Shown here: positions 8,651-18,228 of the stretch, piece by piece | Layout of the letters: every line of letters starts with the position of its first letter | How positions within the stretch are numbered: position 1 is the first letter of the stretch | Origin: an uncultured Erythrobacter sp. | GTDB taxonomy: Bacteria > Pseudomonadota > Alphaproteobacteria > Sphingomonadales > Sphingomonadaceae | Direction of reading: 5' to 3' | Assembly: GCA_937969505.1 (NCBI GenBank) | Contig: CALBWA010000007.1 | Coordinates: 62,001 to 126,000 of the forward strand | DNA length: 64,000 nucleotides | Notes under the pieces: generated by a model | Databases searched by the model: none | Told to the model about the DNA's origin: nothing | The model's input: only the letters and a program-made list of their open reading frames with translations | Program-made: the position numbers and the translations under genes

Positions 8651-9082
8651 TCAGCTACCGAATTCGCGGTATTTCTCGTTTCCGACAAAACCGAACTTTG
8701 TCACGCCCGAAGCCTTGATCACGTTCAGCACGCGGGCTGTCAGGTCATAGCTGGCCAGAGGCTCTGGCTCGAACTGAAGCTCGGGTTCAACCGCAAATGT
8801 GGTCGTTTCACTCAGAAGATCAACCAGACCTTGCTGGTTTACCGGATTGGCATTCCAGAGAATCTGGCCATCCTGCGTCAGAACCAGTTTGTTCTTGATC
8901 GGGTCGATCGGAACCTCTGGCGGGTTCGCAGAAGGTTGCGGAAGGTCAATATCGACCGAGTGGGTTGCGACGGGGATGGTGATAATGAACATGATGAGGA
9001 GAACGAGCAAAACGTCGATCAACGGCGTCATGTTCATTTCCAACATCGGCGAACCATCGTCCTTGCCGCCTGACATTGCCAT
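8651..9082 (-). CDS. exbD: ExbD/TolR family biopolymer transport protein (second copy)
   Basis: 143 residues. The N-terminal signature MLEMNMTPLIDVLLVLLIMF holds the conserved aspartate of the proton path, followed by one membrane helix and a periplasmic domain ending in KFGFVGNEKYREF. It is a typical ExbD that should assemble with the ExbB encoded two genes upstream and drive TonB-dependent uptake. It is clearly the closest paralogue of the copy at 7964-8413, which suggests tandem duplication. It is the last gene before the terminator at 8558-8590. The gap to the upstream exbD is 45 bp. Confidence 0.9.
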   Translation of the reverse strand: MAMSGGKDDGSPMLEMNMTPLIDVLLVLLIMFIITIPVATHSVDIDLPQPSANPPEVPIDPIKNKLVLTQDGQILWNANPVNQQGLVDLLSETTTFAVEPELQFEPEPLASYDLTARVLNVIKASGVTKFGFVGNEKYREFGS

Positions 9083-9127
9083 GGGTTTTTACTCCTGTTT
9101 CTCTCTGATCCGGATGGTCAAACGGGA

Positions 9128-9658
9128 CTAACCGTTTGGATCAACCGGGTTGGAGATGAATCCTACTGTCGGATAACCGGCAGCCTGAACGTTGTAGATC
9201 GTGCCAGCCACGCAGCGCCATGGGGCTTCCACATCGCCGCGGATATGCACCTGTGGAATTGCGTCGGGATCTTCCATGATCGCCTCTGCACCACCAGCAC
9301 GCTGAACGATATTGTCGAGACGTTCAAACGCCCGGTCATAAAGTTCCTGCGATGTTACCGGCGTCGTGTTGCCGAAATAGACCCGGCATTCCCCGCCGCG
9401 CGATGCACCTTCAAAACCGGGTTCTCCGGCAGAACGGCCGTTCGCGTCAGTGGTGCTGACCGTAAGCTGGAGGTTTTCAACCTTATCTTTCGACTCGATC
9501 GATTCCATAATCGGAATCTCGAGCTTCTCGATGGTCTGAATGGCCACCGGAACCGCGATAAGGAAGATGATCAGCAGAACAAGCATCACATCCACCAGTG
9601 GGGTGGTGTTGATGTCTGCCATGGGGGTATCGCCCCCGCCTCCCATCGAAATCGCCAT
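9128..9658 (-). CDS. exbD: ExbD/TolR family biopolymer transport protein (first copy)
   Basis: 176 residues. The signature ADINTTPLVDVMLVLLIIF carries the conserved aspartate, again followed by one helix. The periplasmic part is longer than in the other copies. It contains a glycine-rich insert near GRSAGEPGFEGASRGGECRV and ends in VGFISNPVDPNG, so it is a separate ExbD subtype. It is the first exbD after exbB. In sphingomonads and xanthomonads tonB-exbB-exbD-exbD loci with two different ExbD proteins are familiar; here two more copies follow beyond the terminator. Confidence 0.9.
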   Translation of the reverse strand: MAISMGGGGDTPMADINTTPLVDVMLVLLIIFLIAVPVAIQTIEKLEIPIMESIESKDKVENLQLTVSTTDANGRSAGEPGFEGASRGGECRVYFGNTTPVTSQELYDRAFERLDNIVQRAGGAEAIMEDPDAIPQVHIRGDVEAPWRCVAGTIYNVQAAGYPTVGFISNPVDPNG

Positions 9659-9735
9659 TGCTACATCCTATCGATTAAATTGCACTGTTAACTGAAACTG
9701 CCGGGGGCCAGCCTTAGCCAGCCCCCGAAGTTCAA

Positions 9736-10503
9736 TCAGGCTTTCTTCGCAGGAGCAGCAGCTGCCGGACGGGCCGGAGCCTTCTTGGCAGCAGCAGGCG
9801 CTGCAACAGCTGGCTTAACCGCGCCATTGGAGTTGATGTACGCCAGAATATCGGTCGAGAAACCGGTCAGGTGTTCAGCAATCCGACGGTTGCGGCTCTG
9901 CAGCCAGTTGTAGGCCAGAACAGCAGGAACAGCCACCAGCAGACCAATCGCGGTCATGATCAGGGCTTCACCAACAGGGCCTGCGACCTTGTCGATCGAA
10001 GCCGAACCGGCCAGGCCGATGTTGATCAGAGCGCGATAGATGCCGATCACCGTGCCGAGCAGGCCGATGAACGGCGAAGTAGCACCAACCGAGGCGAGGA
10101 ACGGAAGACCGCCAGCGAGACGTGCGTTGATCGAATTTTCCGAAGCCTGAAGCGAACCGTGCAGATAATCATGCGCTTCCAGGCTGTCAGTCATCTTGGA
10201 GACGTCGTCATTAGCCTTGTTCGCATCGTCTGCGAGCTGGCGCCATGCGCTGTTCTTTTCCAACTTGGTCGCAGCTTCTTGAAGCGAGCCAGCGCGCCAG
10301 AAATTGGCGCGTACAGCCTTGTACTGACGCATGACCTTGTTCTGTTCGAGAAGCTTGGTGATCAGGATGTAGAACGAGCCCACCGACATGATGACAAGCA
10401 CACTAAGAATGAACCAGGCGATCGCGCCGCCCTGTTCCATGGCTTCCCAGAAGCCGAATGCGTTTTGCGGAGCGTCTGCTGCTGCAAGAAGTTCAATAAT
10501 CAT
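9736..10503 (-). CDS. exbB: ExbB/TolQ/MotA family proton channel protein
   Basis: 255 residues with three membrane helices: one near residues 28-50, and two in the conserved domain near residues 130-200 (FLASVGATSPFIGLLGTVIG and ALIMTAIGLLVAVPAVLAYN), the hallmark of MotA/TolQ/ExbB channels. The C-terminus is an alanine-, proline- and lysine-rich tail of about 30 residues, common in sphingomonad ExbB. It should form the pentameric inner-membrane stator that, with ExbD, harnesses the proton gradient to energise TonB. It lies between tonB and the first exbD on the same strand. Confidence 0.93.
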   Translation of the reverse strand: MIIELLAAADAPQNAFGFWEAMEQGGAIAWFILSVLVIMSVGSFYILITKLLEQNKVMRQYKAVRANFWRAGSLQEAATKLEKNSAWRQLADDANKANDDVSKMTDSLEAHDYLHGSLQASENSINARLAGGLPFLASVGATSPFIGLLGTVIGIYRALINIGLAGSASIDKVAGPVGEALIMTAIGLLVAVPAVLAYNWLQSRNRRIAEHLTGFSTDILAYINSNGAVKPAVAAPAAAKKAPARPAAAAPAKKA

Positions 10504-10561
10504 TGCGAAAAGTCCTCTTAAAAAAGTCCCCGAAGGATGATGGCAATTATACGCCTCAGCC

Positions 10562-11224
10562 TCAGTTCAACTGATATGTAATCCTGGTGGCGAAAGAGCC
10601 ATTGGTTGGGTTTCCAGCTGCATCCAGGGCCGGATTGAAGCGCGCATAACGCTCCATCCCGCGGCAGGCTGCATCATCGAGAATGCTCGATCCGCTGGAT
10701 GCCGTTACCTGGCAGGACGACACGCGCCCATTGGGGCTGACACCCACGCGAACACCAACGGTGCCCTCGGTTTCCTCACGCAAGGCGCGCGATGGATAGT
10801 TTTCCTGAATCCGGCGAGCCCAGCGGTTCTGGCCGTCAGGAGATGCTCCACGAGCCTGCGAAGGGGGAGCAGGCGGCGGCGCAGGTGGCGCCGGCGGAGG
10901 AATGACCAGAGCTGGCGGCGCAGGCGGCGGAATCGTCGGCTGCGTCTGGATCGGCGGCGGAGCCGGCGCGATACTGATCGGCGGAGGCGGCGCAACCGGC
11001 GGAGGCGGCGCAACATCTTGCGGCTCCGGTGGAGGCGGCTCATCCTCTGGTTCAGGGGGCGGTGGTTCCTCGATATCCACGGTCGTCACGCGCTCGATCA
11101 CCTTTGTGGCTGCTTCATAGGCAAGTCCACTGATGAGCACGTAGCCGATCACTACGTGAATTATCGCCACGATGATCAGAGCGATAATGCGATTCCCGCT
11201 CATTTGTTGGTCAGCGTAGGCCAT
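10562..11224 (-). CDS. tonB: TonB family energy transducer
   Basis: 220 residues from the ATG at 11224, chosen because GGAGAG lies just upstream; an in-frame TTG at 11272 would add 16 residues. An N-terminal membrane helix (IIALIIVAIIHVVIGYVLI) is followed by an acidic/proline-rich region of about 100 residues (PPPPEPEDEPP and many PPP blocks) that spans the periplasm. A C-terminal TonB domain follows, with YPSRALREETEGTVGVRVGV and YARFNPALDAAGN. It would transmit energy from ExbBD to outer-membrane receptors. No TonB-dependent receptor is encoded in this window. It is the first gene of the leftward operon. Confidence 0.92.
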   Translation of the reverse strand: MAYADQQMSGNRIIALIIVAIIHVVIGYVLISGLAYEAATKVIERVTTVDIEEPPPPEPEDEPPPPEPQDVAPPPPVAPPPPISIAPAPPPIQTQPTIPPPAPPALVIPPPAPPAPPPAPPSQARGASPDGQNRWARRIQENYPSRALREETEGTVGVRVGVSPNGRVSSCQVTASSGSSILDDAACRGMERYARFNPALDAAGNPTNGSFATRITYQLN

Positions 11225-11380
11225 CCAGTCGATTTCTCTCCATCTTTTCCACCCCGGCACGGGGCCAGACAATCAGCAGAGCGCAAGCATAAGCAAAGCG
11301 ATGCCGAAATCTCGTTTCCCGGACCATTCCGGCGTCCACAGCCGCCCTGGTCAGGGAGCATCGATCGTTAAATCGATGGT

Positions 11381-11593
11381 TTGTCAGCCAAAGCCCGGAT
11401 CTATCCTGGGCTCGTCTGGCAGGTCGAACGCTTTAACCGTCTAGCCGATGCCAAGCAAACGCTTTATCGGTTAATACCTGATTCACAGGATGTAGAGTGG
11501 AACGATCTGGGGCAAGTTTTGTTTCTTCAAGAGGCGAGATTGGCTATCGAATTGGCCCGCGACGAGGCAGGAATCCGCAATAAACATGCTTAA
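11381..11593 (+). CDS. Small hypothetical protein (70 residues)
   Basis: An open frame starting at TTG 11381 with no ATG in frame and no strong ribosome-binding site. The predicted protein has no signal peptide or membrane helix; its C-terminal half (VLFLQEARLAIELARDEAGI) would form an amphipathic helix. It overlaps the start of the next gene by 8 bp, which suggests translational coupling and is the main support for its being real. No family is recognised. The true start could be further upstream or the frame may be chance. Confidence 0.4.
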   Translation: MSAKARIYPGLVWQVERFNRLADAKQTLYRLIPDSQDVEWNDLGQVLFLQEARLAIELARDEAGIRNKHA

Positions 11594-12446
11594 AACCAAA
11601 TATTTATCGATACTAGGGTCTGCCCTTATTCCGTTGTGCCTCAACGGCTTAGCTGAACCGGTTATGGCTCAATCCGACATATCCGACCAGGCTGCCATCC
11701 CGGCCCCAACTTATGCCGATATGGTTGATCTGGCCGAGGCTGCCCAGCTTGTGGCTCATGCAGAGATTCGCCGCCAGATCGAAGTTGAGCCCGAACGCGC
11801 ACCTGGTCTCCTGCCCGGATTCGCGCGTCTCTATATAGAAGCGCAAACCATGGCTTTGGTCGCGGGCAGTGCGCCGGTTGGCGAATCACTGCGCTATCTG
11901 GTCGACGTCCCGCTTAATGCCAAGGGCAAGCCACCCAAGCTGAAAAACACACAGGTTCTATTGTTCGCGCGGCTTGTTTCCGGTCGCCCCGGAGAATTGC
12001 AACTGGTCGGCAAACAGGGCCAGTTCCCCTATTCAGCGGTATTGACCGAGCGTTTGCGCCCGGTGCTATCTGCACTGGTCGCCCCTGATGCGCCGCCCGT
12101 CGTGACCGGTGTACGCGATGCCTTGTCGGTGCGCGGCAATCTGACCGGCGAATCGGAAACCCAGATTTTTCTCGACACCGCCGACCGCTCGCCGGTTTCC
12201 ATCACTGTGTTGAGGCGGCCCGGACGGCCAGCGGCCTGGGGCGTATCCTGGGGCGAGATCATTGATCAGTCAGCCCTGCCGCCACAGCGTGATACGCTGG
12301 AATGGTACCGCCTTGCCTGCGCGTTGCCACAGACCCTGCCTGCTGCAGCGAGCCTGTCTCGCGACACGATTTCGCGCCAGATGGCCCAGCGTGACTATGC
12401 TTTTGTGATCGCTTCTCTTGGTCCGTGCGAACGCAATCTGCGTTGA
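11586..12446 (+). CDS. Secreted protein of unknown function
   Basis: 286 residues. The N-terminus MLKTKYLSILGSALIPLCLN is a signal peptide with probable cleavage after VMA near residue 28. The mature part has no recognised catalytic motif; it contains two cysteines late in the sequence (LACALPQ and GPCERNLR) that could form a disulphide bond. No family is recognised with confidence; proteins of this sort are found in sphingomonads as uncharacterised exported proteins. Its ATG overlaps the small frame before it. A thioesterase gene follows 94 bp downstream on the same strand. Confidence 0.7.
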   Translation: MLKTKYLSILGSALIPLCLNGLAEPVMAQSDISDQAAIPAPTYADMVDLAEAAQLVAHAEIRRQIEVEPERAPGLLPGFARLYIEAQTMALVAGSAPVGESLRYLVDVPLNAKGKPPKLKNTQVLLFARLVSGRPGELQLVGKQGQFPYSAVLTERLRPVLSALVAPDAPPVVTGVRDALSVRGNLTGESETQIFLDTADRSPVSITVLRRPGRPAAWGVSWGEIIDQSALPPQRDTLEWYRLACALPQTLPAAASLSRDTISRQMAQRDYAFVIASLGPCERNLR

Positions 12447-12540
12447 GCGACCCGACCGACCGCTGCGACAAAGCTGAACTGGAGCAGGTACAAGACAAAT
12501 TGTTTACCGCCCGATGCGCGTCGCCGCTAAGGAAGGGCCT

Positions 12541-12978
12541 ATGGAAAACAATGCCCCACCTGATGCTTTCGCGCATGAATTCCGCGTGCGCTATGCCGAA
12601 GTCGATCCGCAATCAGTCGTCTTCAATTCTCGCTACCTTGAATATGCCGACCTGATCATCACGGAATTCTGGCGTTCGATCGGCTTGCATTTCACCGGCG
12701 AGGATGCGCTGGAGTTCCATGTCGTTCGAGCAGAGGTGACTTATCTCAAACCGATCCGCGCTGATGAAATCGTGATCGGCAAGGCTTGGACCGCGCGGCT
12801 GGGCAACTCCAGCGTGGATACGCAGATGGCCCTTTATGGTCCCGGCGGCGCAGACGATATAAGAGCGAGCATGGAATTGGTGCATGTCCATGTCGATCTG
12901 GACAGTGGCCGTGCAACCCCGATCCCGGCTGGCGCGCGCGCCGTGCTGCAGCCGCAATCAAAGGAAGAAAATGTCTGA
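12541..12978 (+). CDS. Acyl-CoA thioesterase, 4-hydroxybenzoyl-CoA thioesterase family
   Basis: 145 residues from the ATG at 12541, preceded by AGGAAG; an upstream in-frame ATG at 12514 has no such site. The hot-dog fold signature is EFRVRYAEVDPQSVVFNSRY, in which the catalytic-type aspartate of the YbgC/4HBT family follows the RYAE segment and the strictly usual V-V-xx-xxY pattern is kept. The family hydrolyses acyl-CoA thioesters in the cytoplasm; the acyl group is unknown. Its stop overlaps the start of homoserine dehydrogenase by 8 bp, so the two are translationally coupled. Confidence 0.88.
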   Translation: MENNAPPDAFAHEFRVRYAEVDPQSVVFNSRYLEYADLIITEFWRSIGLHFTGEDALEFHVVRAEVTYLKPIRADEIVIGKAWTARLGNSSVDTQMALYGPGGADDIRASMELVHVHVDLDSGRATPIPAGARAVLQPQSKEENV

Positions 12979-14281
12979 ACCGTTGAAATTGGGCCTGGCC
13001 GGTCTGGGGACCGTTGGCATTGGCGTGATCAATCTGCTGCGCACCAATGGCGATCTGCTTACCGCGCGCGCCGGGCGACCCATGCAAATCACCGCCGTCA
13101 GCGCCCGCGACAAGACGCGCGATCGCGGGGTCGATCTGGCTGACTATGCCTGGGTTGATGATATGCGCGATCTGGCAGCACGCGATGATGTCGATGTGGT
13201 GGTCGAGCTGGTCGGCGGCACAGATGGTCCGGCTCTGGATCTGGCGCAGGCCGCTCTCAAGCACGGCAAGGGTTTTGTGACCGCCAACAAGGCGATGATC
13301 GCCCATCATGGGCTCGAACTGGCGGCAACGGCAGAGGCAGGCAATCTGCCCCTCAAATTTGAAGCAGCGGTTGCGGGCGGTATCCCGGTGGTCAAGGGGC
13401 TTCGTGAAGGTGCGTCGGCCAATGCGATTGAGCGGATTTACGGGATTCTCAACGGGACTTGCAATTACATCCTGTCGCAGATGGAGGACACCGGCGCTGA
13501 TTTTGCCGACGTGCTCGCTGATGCGCAAGAGCTGGGCTATGCCGAGGCTGACCCGACCTTCGATATCGAGGGGGTTGATGCCGCGCACAAGCTGGCGATC
13601 CTGGCCAGCATCGGCTTTGGCGCAAGGCTCGATTTCGATGCGGTGCGCGTAACCGGCATCACGCAGGTGCAGGCCGCCGATATCGCACAGGCTGACACGC
13701 TGGGATATGTTATCCGCCTGATCGCGATGACAGATGTGGAACAAAAGGATGGCGAGGGATCAACCTTGCTGCAGCGCGTGCGCCCGTGTCTTGTTTCGAA
13801 AGATCACCCGCTGGCATCGGTCGATGGACCCACCAATGCAGTGGTGGCCGAAGGCAATTTTTCCGGCCGGTTGTTATTCCAGGGGGCCGGGGCCGGTGAC
13901 GGGCCAACCGCCAGCGCAGTGGTCGCCGATCTGATCGATATTGCCCGCGGAGAGGTGGGCGCGCCTTTCTCCATCCCGGTTGCTGATCTTGAGGCGATGG
14001 CGCCCACCGAACCGGGCCATCGGATGGAACGGACCTATATCCGCTTTACCGTGGCCGATCGTCCCGGTGTGCTGGCCGAAATCACCGCCGCCATGCGCGA
14101 TGCTGGCGTGTCGATCGAAAGTCTGATCCAAAAGGGTCGGCCCAATGAAGGCGGCGATGTTCTGGTCGCAATGGTCACCCATGAAGGGCAGGAACGCAGT
14201 GTTCAACAGGCCTTGCACCTGCTTGATGGGTCGGACAGTCTTACGGCTCCTCCACTGGTTCTTCCTCTGCTCCGGAATTGA
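12971..14281 (+). CDS. hom: Homoserine dehydrogenase
   Basis: 436 residues. The start at 12971 follows AAGGAAG and gives MSEPLKLGLAGLGTVGIGVI, a Rossmann NAD(P) site of type GxGTVG. The catalytic domain includes KAMIAHHG and EAAVAGGIPVVKGLR, and GILNGTCNYIL, the homoserine dehydrogenase signature. The C-terminal 90 residues form an ACT domain (RFTVADRPGVLAEITAAM), the usual feedback site for threonine. The enzyme reduces aspartate semialdehyde to homoserine for threonine and methionine synthesis. The 3' end overlaps the convergent gene at 14241-14882 by 41 bp. Confidence 0.95.
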   Translation: MSEPLKLGLAGLGTVGIGVINLLRTNGDLLTARAGRPMQITAVSARDKTRDRGVDLADYAWVDDMRDLAARDDVDVVVELVGGTDGPALDLAQAALKHGKGFVTANKAMIAHHGLELAATAEAGNLPLKFEAAVAGGIPVVKGLREGASANAIERIYGILNGTCNYILSQMEDTGADFADVLADAQELGYAEADPTFDIEGVDAAHKLAILASIGFGARLDFDAVRVTGITQVQAADIAQADTLGYVIRLIAMTDVEQKDGEGSTLLQRVRPCLVSKDHPLASVDGPTNAVVAEGNFSGRLLFQGAGAGDGPTASAVVADLIDIARGEVGAPFSIPVADLEAMAPTEPGHRMERTYIRFTVADRPGVLAEITAAMRDAGVSIESLIQKGRPNEGGDVLVAMVTHEGQERSVQQALHLLDGSDSLTAPPLVLPLLRN

Positions 14282-14882
14282 TCGGCAGATCCTGATCCGG
14301 GCTCTTGGATGCACCTTGCTCAAGTGGCCGCTCGGGAAGACCGATGATGGGGGCGGTTCCGCTGTCATCCCCGCCCAGCGGTGGCAAACCGCGGGAAATC
14401 CGGTCGGCATCTGAACCGGCTGGTGCTTGAGGCAGGGCCGCGACGTCAATGATCAGGGCCGGGGGCGGAACCTTGCCGAAAGAGACGCAGCCGAACGGCA
14501 TTCCCTGATCATGGCAATCCAGAATGAAATCCGGTGTTCTTGGATCATCGCGGAAAGCGGTTTCCTCGGCATAGCGTGCCTGTGCACTGTCCGGATCGAG
14601 CGTTTGAAAGCGGCGCTGGTCGCGATTGCGCCAGCATACAATGATTTCACCGGAAATGATCGCGGCTTCCTGTTCTTCGCTGCAATCTTCAACTGGCGGT
14701 GGCGGCCCGTACAGGTCATCAGCGCTCGCCAGAATGTCGATCACCTGACTACCATCTGAAAATTCCTGTGACCGGGCTGGCTCAGTGCTTTGGTCAGAAC
14801 CCGATATGGGATCGGGAGGCGTCACTTCGCGGTCATCCTGTGCTACTACCGGGGACGTGAGCACCAGCAGGCAAGCAACCAT
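14241..14882 (-). CDS. Exported proline-rich protein of unknown function
   Basis: 213 residues from the ATG at 14882; the frame extends to 14990 but the shorter form begins with a good signal peptide (MVACLLVLTSPVVAQ). The mature protein is rich in proline and acidic residues, with a PPPPVEDCSEEQEAAIISGE segment followed by IIVCWRNRDQRRF. This pattern, a cysteine pair around an I-I-S/TGE-I-V-V-C core, recurs in exported sphingomonad proteins of unknown role. The C-terminal 60 residues look disordered. It converges with and overlaps hom, and diverges from glpX. Confidence 0.65.
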   Translation of the reverse strand: MVACLLVLTSPVVAQDDREVTPPDPISGSDQSTEPARSQEFSDGSQVIDILASADDLYGPPPPVEDCSEEQEAAIISGEIIVCWRNRDQRRFQTLDPDSAQARYAEETAFRDDPRTPDFILDCHDQGMPFGCVSFGKVPPPALIIDVAALPQAPAGSDADRISRGLPPLGGDDSGTAPIIGLPERPLEQGASKSPDQDLPINSGAEEEPVEEP

Positions 14883-15043
14883 GCCCTTGGCACTGCGTAT
14901 AATGGCGGCTTGGCAATTTGCGCCTGCAGGGCCGAAACTCCGACCACTTCCCACAGGCTTGCCATTCGCCGTTATGTCGATGCTCGACAAGCCTGCCTCC
15001 TTTTGTCTAAGCGCGCACTCACACTTAAAGGACTGAATCGCTC

Positions 15044-16054
15044 ATGAACACGACTGACAACGCTTCTGCTGCTTCATCGACTTCGGTAGAGAGTGAAAAC
15101 GCCCTTGATCGGGTCCTCGTGCTGGAAATGGTCCGTGTGACCGAAGCGGCAGCGGTGGCCGCCTCCAAGCTGATTGGACGAGGCGATGAAAAAGCTGCTG
15201 ACGCGGCTGCGGTGGAAGCTATGCGTGAAGCCTTCGATACACTGTATATGGATGGCACAGTCGTGATCGGCGAAGGCGAGCGCGATGAGGCGCCGATGCT
15301 CTATATCGGCGAGAAGGTGGGCGGTGCGCCGGGCAAGGGGCCCAAGATCGACATTGCGCTCGACCCGTTGGAGGGCACAACGATCACGGCCAAGGCTGGC
15401 CCCAATGCGCTGGCAGTGCTGGCCGCGGCTGAAGAAGGCTGCCTGCTGAATGCCCCGGACACTTACATGGACAAGATTGCAGTTGGACCGGGTTATCCCG
15501 ACGATGTGATCGACCTTGCCAAATCACCCAGCGACAATGTCCGCTCGGTTGCTGCGGCCAAGGGCGTCAATCCGGAAGACATCATCGTGTGCGTGCTTGA
15601 CCGTCCGCGCCATGGCGATTTGATTGCCGAATTGCGCGGGCTGGGCTGCGGTGTCGTGCTGATCGGCGACGGCGATGTCGCAGGGGTGATTGCCACAACT
15701 GACGAAGAAACGACAATCGATATGTATATGGGCCAGGGTGGCGCACCCGAGGGTGTGCTGGCAGCGGCGGCTTTGCGTTGTGTCGGCGGGCAGTTCAACG
15801 GTCGGCTGGTGTTCCGCAACGAGGATGAAAAGGCTCGCGCCCGCAAGTGGGGGATCGAGGATTTTGACCGGATCTACAAGCTGGAAGATCTGGCCAGCGG
15901 CGACTGCATCTTTGCCGCGACCGGCGTAACTTCTGGCTCGCTTCTGGACGGGGTGAAGCGCAAGCGCGGTGGCATCATGACCACCGACAGTGTGGTCATG
16001 CGCGCCTCCAGCGGCACCGTGCGCTGGATCAAGGGCGAACATAAGATCGGATAG
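15044..16054 (+). CDS. glpX: Class II fructose-1,6-bisphosphatase
   Basis: 336 residues. The lithium-sensitive phosphatase metal-binding motifs are GEGERDEAPM (residues 76-85) and DPLEGTT (107-113), as in GlpX proteins. It hydrolyses fructose 1,6-bisphosphate to fructose 6-phosphate in gluconeogenesis, using Mg2+ or Mn2+. The N-terminal 20 residues are serine- and alanine-rich and probably flexible. It ends in VRWIKGEHKIG; an 18-bp exact copy of part of this coding sequence reappears 99 bp downstream. In this order of bacteria glpX commonly lies next to hom, as it does here apart from one opposing gene. Confidence 0.95.
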   Translation: MNTTDNASAASSTSVESENALDRVLVLEMVRVTEAAAVAASKLIGRGDEKAADAAAVEAMREAFDTLYMDGTVVIGEGERDEAPMLYIGEKVGGAPGKGPKIDIALDPLEGTTITAKAGPNALAVLAAAEEGCLLNAPDTYMDKIAVGPGYPDDVIDLAKSPSDNVRSVAAAKGVNPEDIIVCVLDRPRHGDLIAELRGLGCGVVLIGDGDVAGVIATTDEETTIDMYMGQGGAPEGVLAAAALRCVGGQFNGRLVFRNEDEKARARKWGIEDFDRIYKLEDLASGDCIFAATGVTSGSLLDGVKRKRGGIMTTDSVVMRASSGTVRWIKGEHKIG

Positions 16055-16277
16055 ATTGAGGAGAGCCGCCGGGGGCTCCCGACAGCGCTCGCGGTCCTGC
16101 GCATACGAAACATGGGCATGCGCTGGATCAAGGGCGAGCGTCTGGCTGTTTTCACCTTGCGGAAAACTCTGACCACTGCCTGTTGCAACCGCACCGGGCT
16201 GGGCTAAGCCTCGCGACAAGCGAACGGCTGCGCGATTCGGATGCGTGGCGGGTGCCAACCGCAAAGGAAGCAGCGCA
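16055..16277. other. Intergenic region between glpX and prs with a repeated glpX segment
   Basis: A 223-bp gap. It contains a short GAGCC/GGCTC hairpin (16063-16078) that could end the glpX transcript but has no T run. It also contains GCGCTGGATCAAGGGCGA at 16120-16137, an exact 18-bp repeat of glpX 16021-16038, and GTTTTC/GAAAAC inverted repeats near 16147-16166. No tRNA or gene is seen. The prs promoter must lie in the right half. Confidence 0.5.
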
Positions 16278-17213
<936 letters not shown>

Positions 17214-17223
17214 ACCCGGAAGT

Positions 17224-18174
17224 TCACCGCCAGGGTTTCGTCTGGCCGGGTTTCAGCCTCTTGAGTTCTTCCAGCCGCCGCGCCTGTCGCTGTTCCAGCG
17301 TCAGCGTGACAAGCGGTCTTGGCTGTTCGCGAAACTTGTGCGGCGTCACCCCAAAGAAAGACGTAAAATCCCGGATCATGTGTGACTGATCGAAGTAGCG
17401 CAGCAGCATTTCTTCTTCTTCGGCCTCGTCCGCCACACCGCACAGCTGAGCGGCCAGATCCAGCGCCCGCGCCCGCCGCATGACCGTGCGAGGGGTCAGG
17501 CCAAAGTCTCGCTTCACCACCCTCTCCAGCTTGCGCAAACTGATGTTGAGCTCCTCGGCAAGGTCGGCGAGAGATTGCGTCGGGTCTTCAAATGCGGCCA
17601 GCTCGAATCTCACCGAGATCGGGTCAGGCGGTGCGGGATCATGCTTGGCGATATATCGGCGCAGCGCCTCTTCCAGTGCCAGATTCCATTGCTGAGGCGA
17701 ATGTTCATCGCTGAAAGCATCAAGCAAATCATCCTGCAGCAGATTGAACACGTCGGCCCGTTCGATCCGGTCGACCATTTTTTCGGCCGAGCGACCCGTC
17801 AGAGCATAAAAGGCCCCGGCGCGAAGACTGAAGCCCGATGACATGACATCGCCCGAACAGGTCAGCGGCATGAATTTGGAATGTTCGCCGAATTGCAGGA
17901 CTTCGTTCTTGTAAACATTGTGCCCGTCTGCGGTCATCGCGGTCCAGGTACCATTCGAGACATAGCGTGTGTACGCATTGTCGTTGCACATGCCGCAGGT
18001 GATCAGGACATCAGCCGAATTGACCGCCTTGGCCGATATCAGGCGTGAAAACCAAGGTGACAGATCATCAGCTGGCGCGCGGTTTTCCGAAAGCGGCAAC
18101 GTATGCCGCGTCTTGGCAGATATAGACGCAAGATTGCGCTGCCATATCTTCTGATATGTATTATCTTTTGCCAC
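17224..18174 (-). CDS. AraC family transcriptional regulator (first of a tandem pair)
   Basis: 316 residues. The C-terminal third holds two helix-turn-helix motifs of the AraC/XylS type: LADLAEELNISLRKLERVVK followed by GLTP, and the second ending in SHMIRDFTSFFGVTPHKF. The N-terminal 190 residues have no known effector domain but resemble those of the next gene (NRAPADDLSPW, and the region ending in KxVDRI). The two genes are tandem paralogues of low to moderate identity, 54 bp apart and in the same orientation. The C-terminus beyond the HTH is arginine/lysine-rich. The regulon and ligand are unknown. Confidence 0.85.
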   Translation of the reverse strand: MAKDNTYQKIWQRNLASISAKTRHTLPLSENRAPADDLSPWFSRLISAKAVNSADVLITCGMCNDNAYTRYVSNGTWTAMTADGHNVYKNEVLQFGEHSKFMPLTCSGDVMSSGFSLRAGAFYALTGRSAEKMVDRIERADVFNLLQDDLLDAFSDEHSPQQWNLALEEALRRYIAKHDPAPPDPISVRFELAAFEDPTQSLADLAEELNISLRKLERVVKRDFGLTPRTVMRRARALDLAAQLCGVADEAEEEEMLLRYFDQSHMIRDFTSFFGVTPHKFREQPRPLVTLTLEQRQARRLEELKRLKPGQTKPWR

Positions 18175-18228
18175 TGCGACTGCGTCCCTGATCGGTTTTT
18201 CGCGCTTGTTACGCCGCGCAAACGTTAC

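Noticed and set aside
12746-13744. 332-codon frame antisense to the thioesterase and hom
   Set aside because: A shadow of two well-supported genes.
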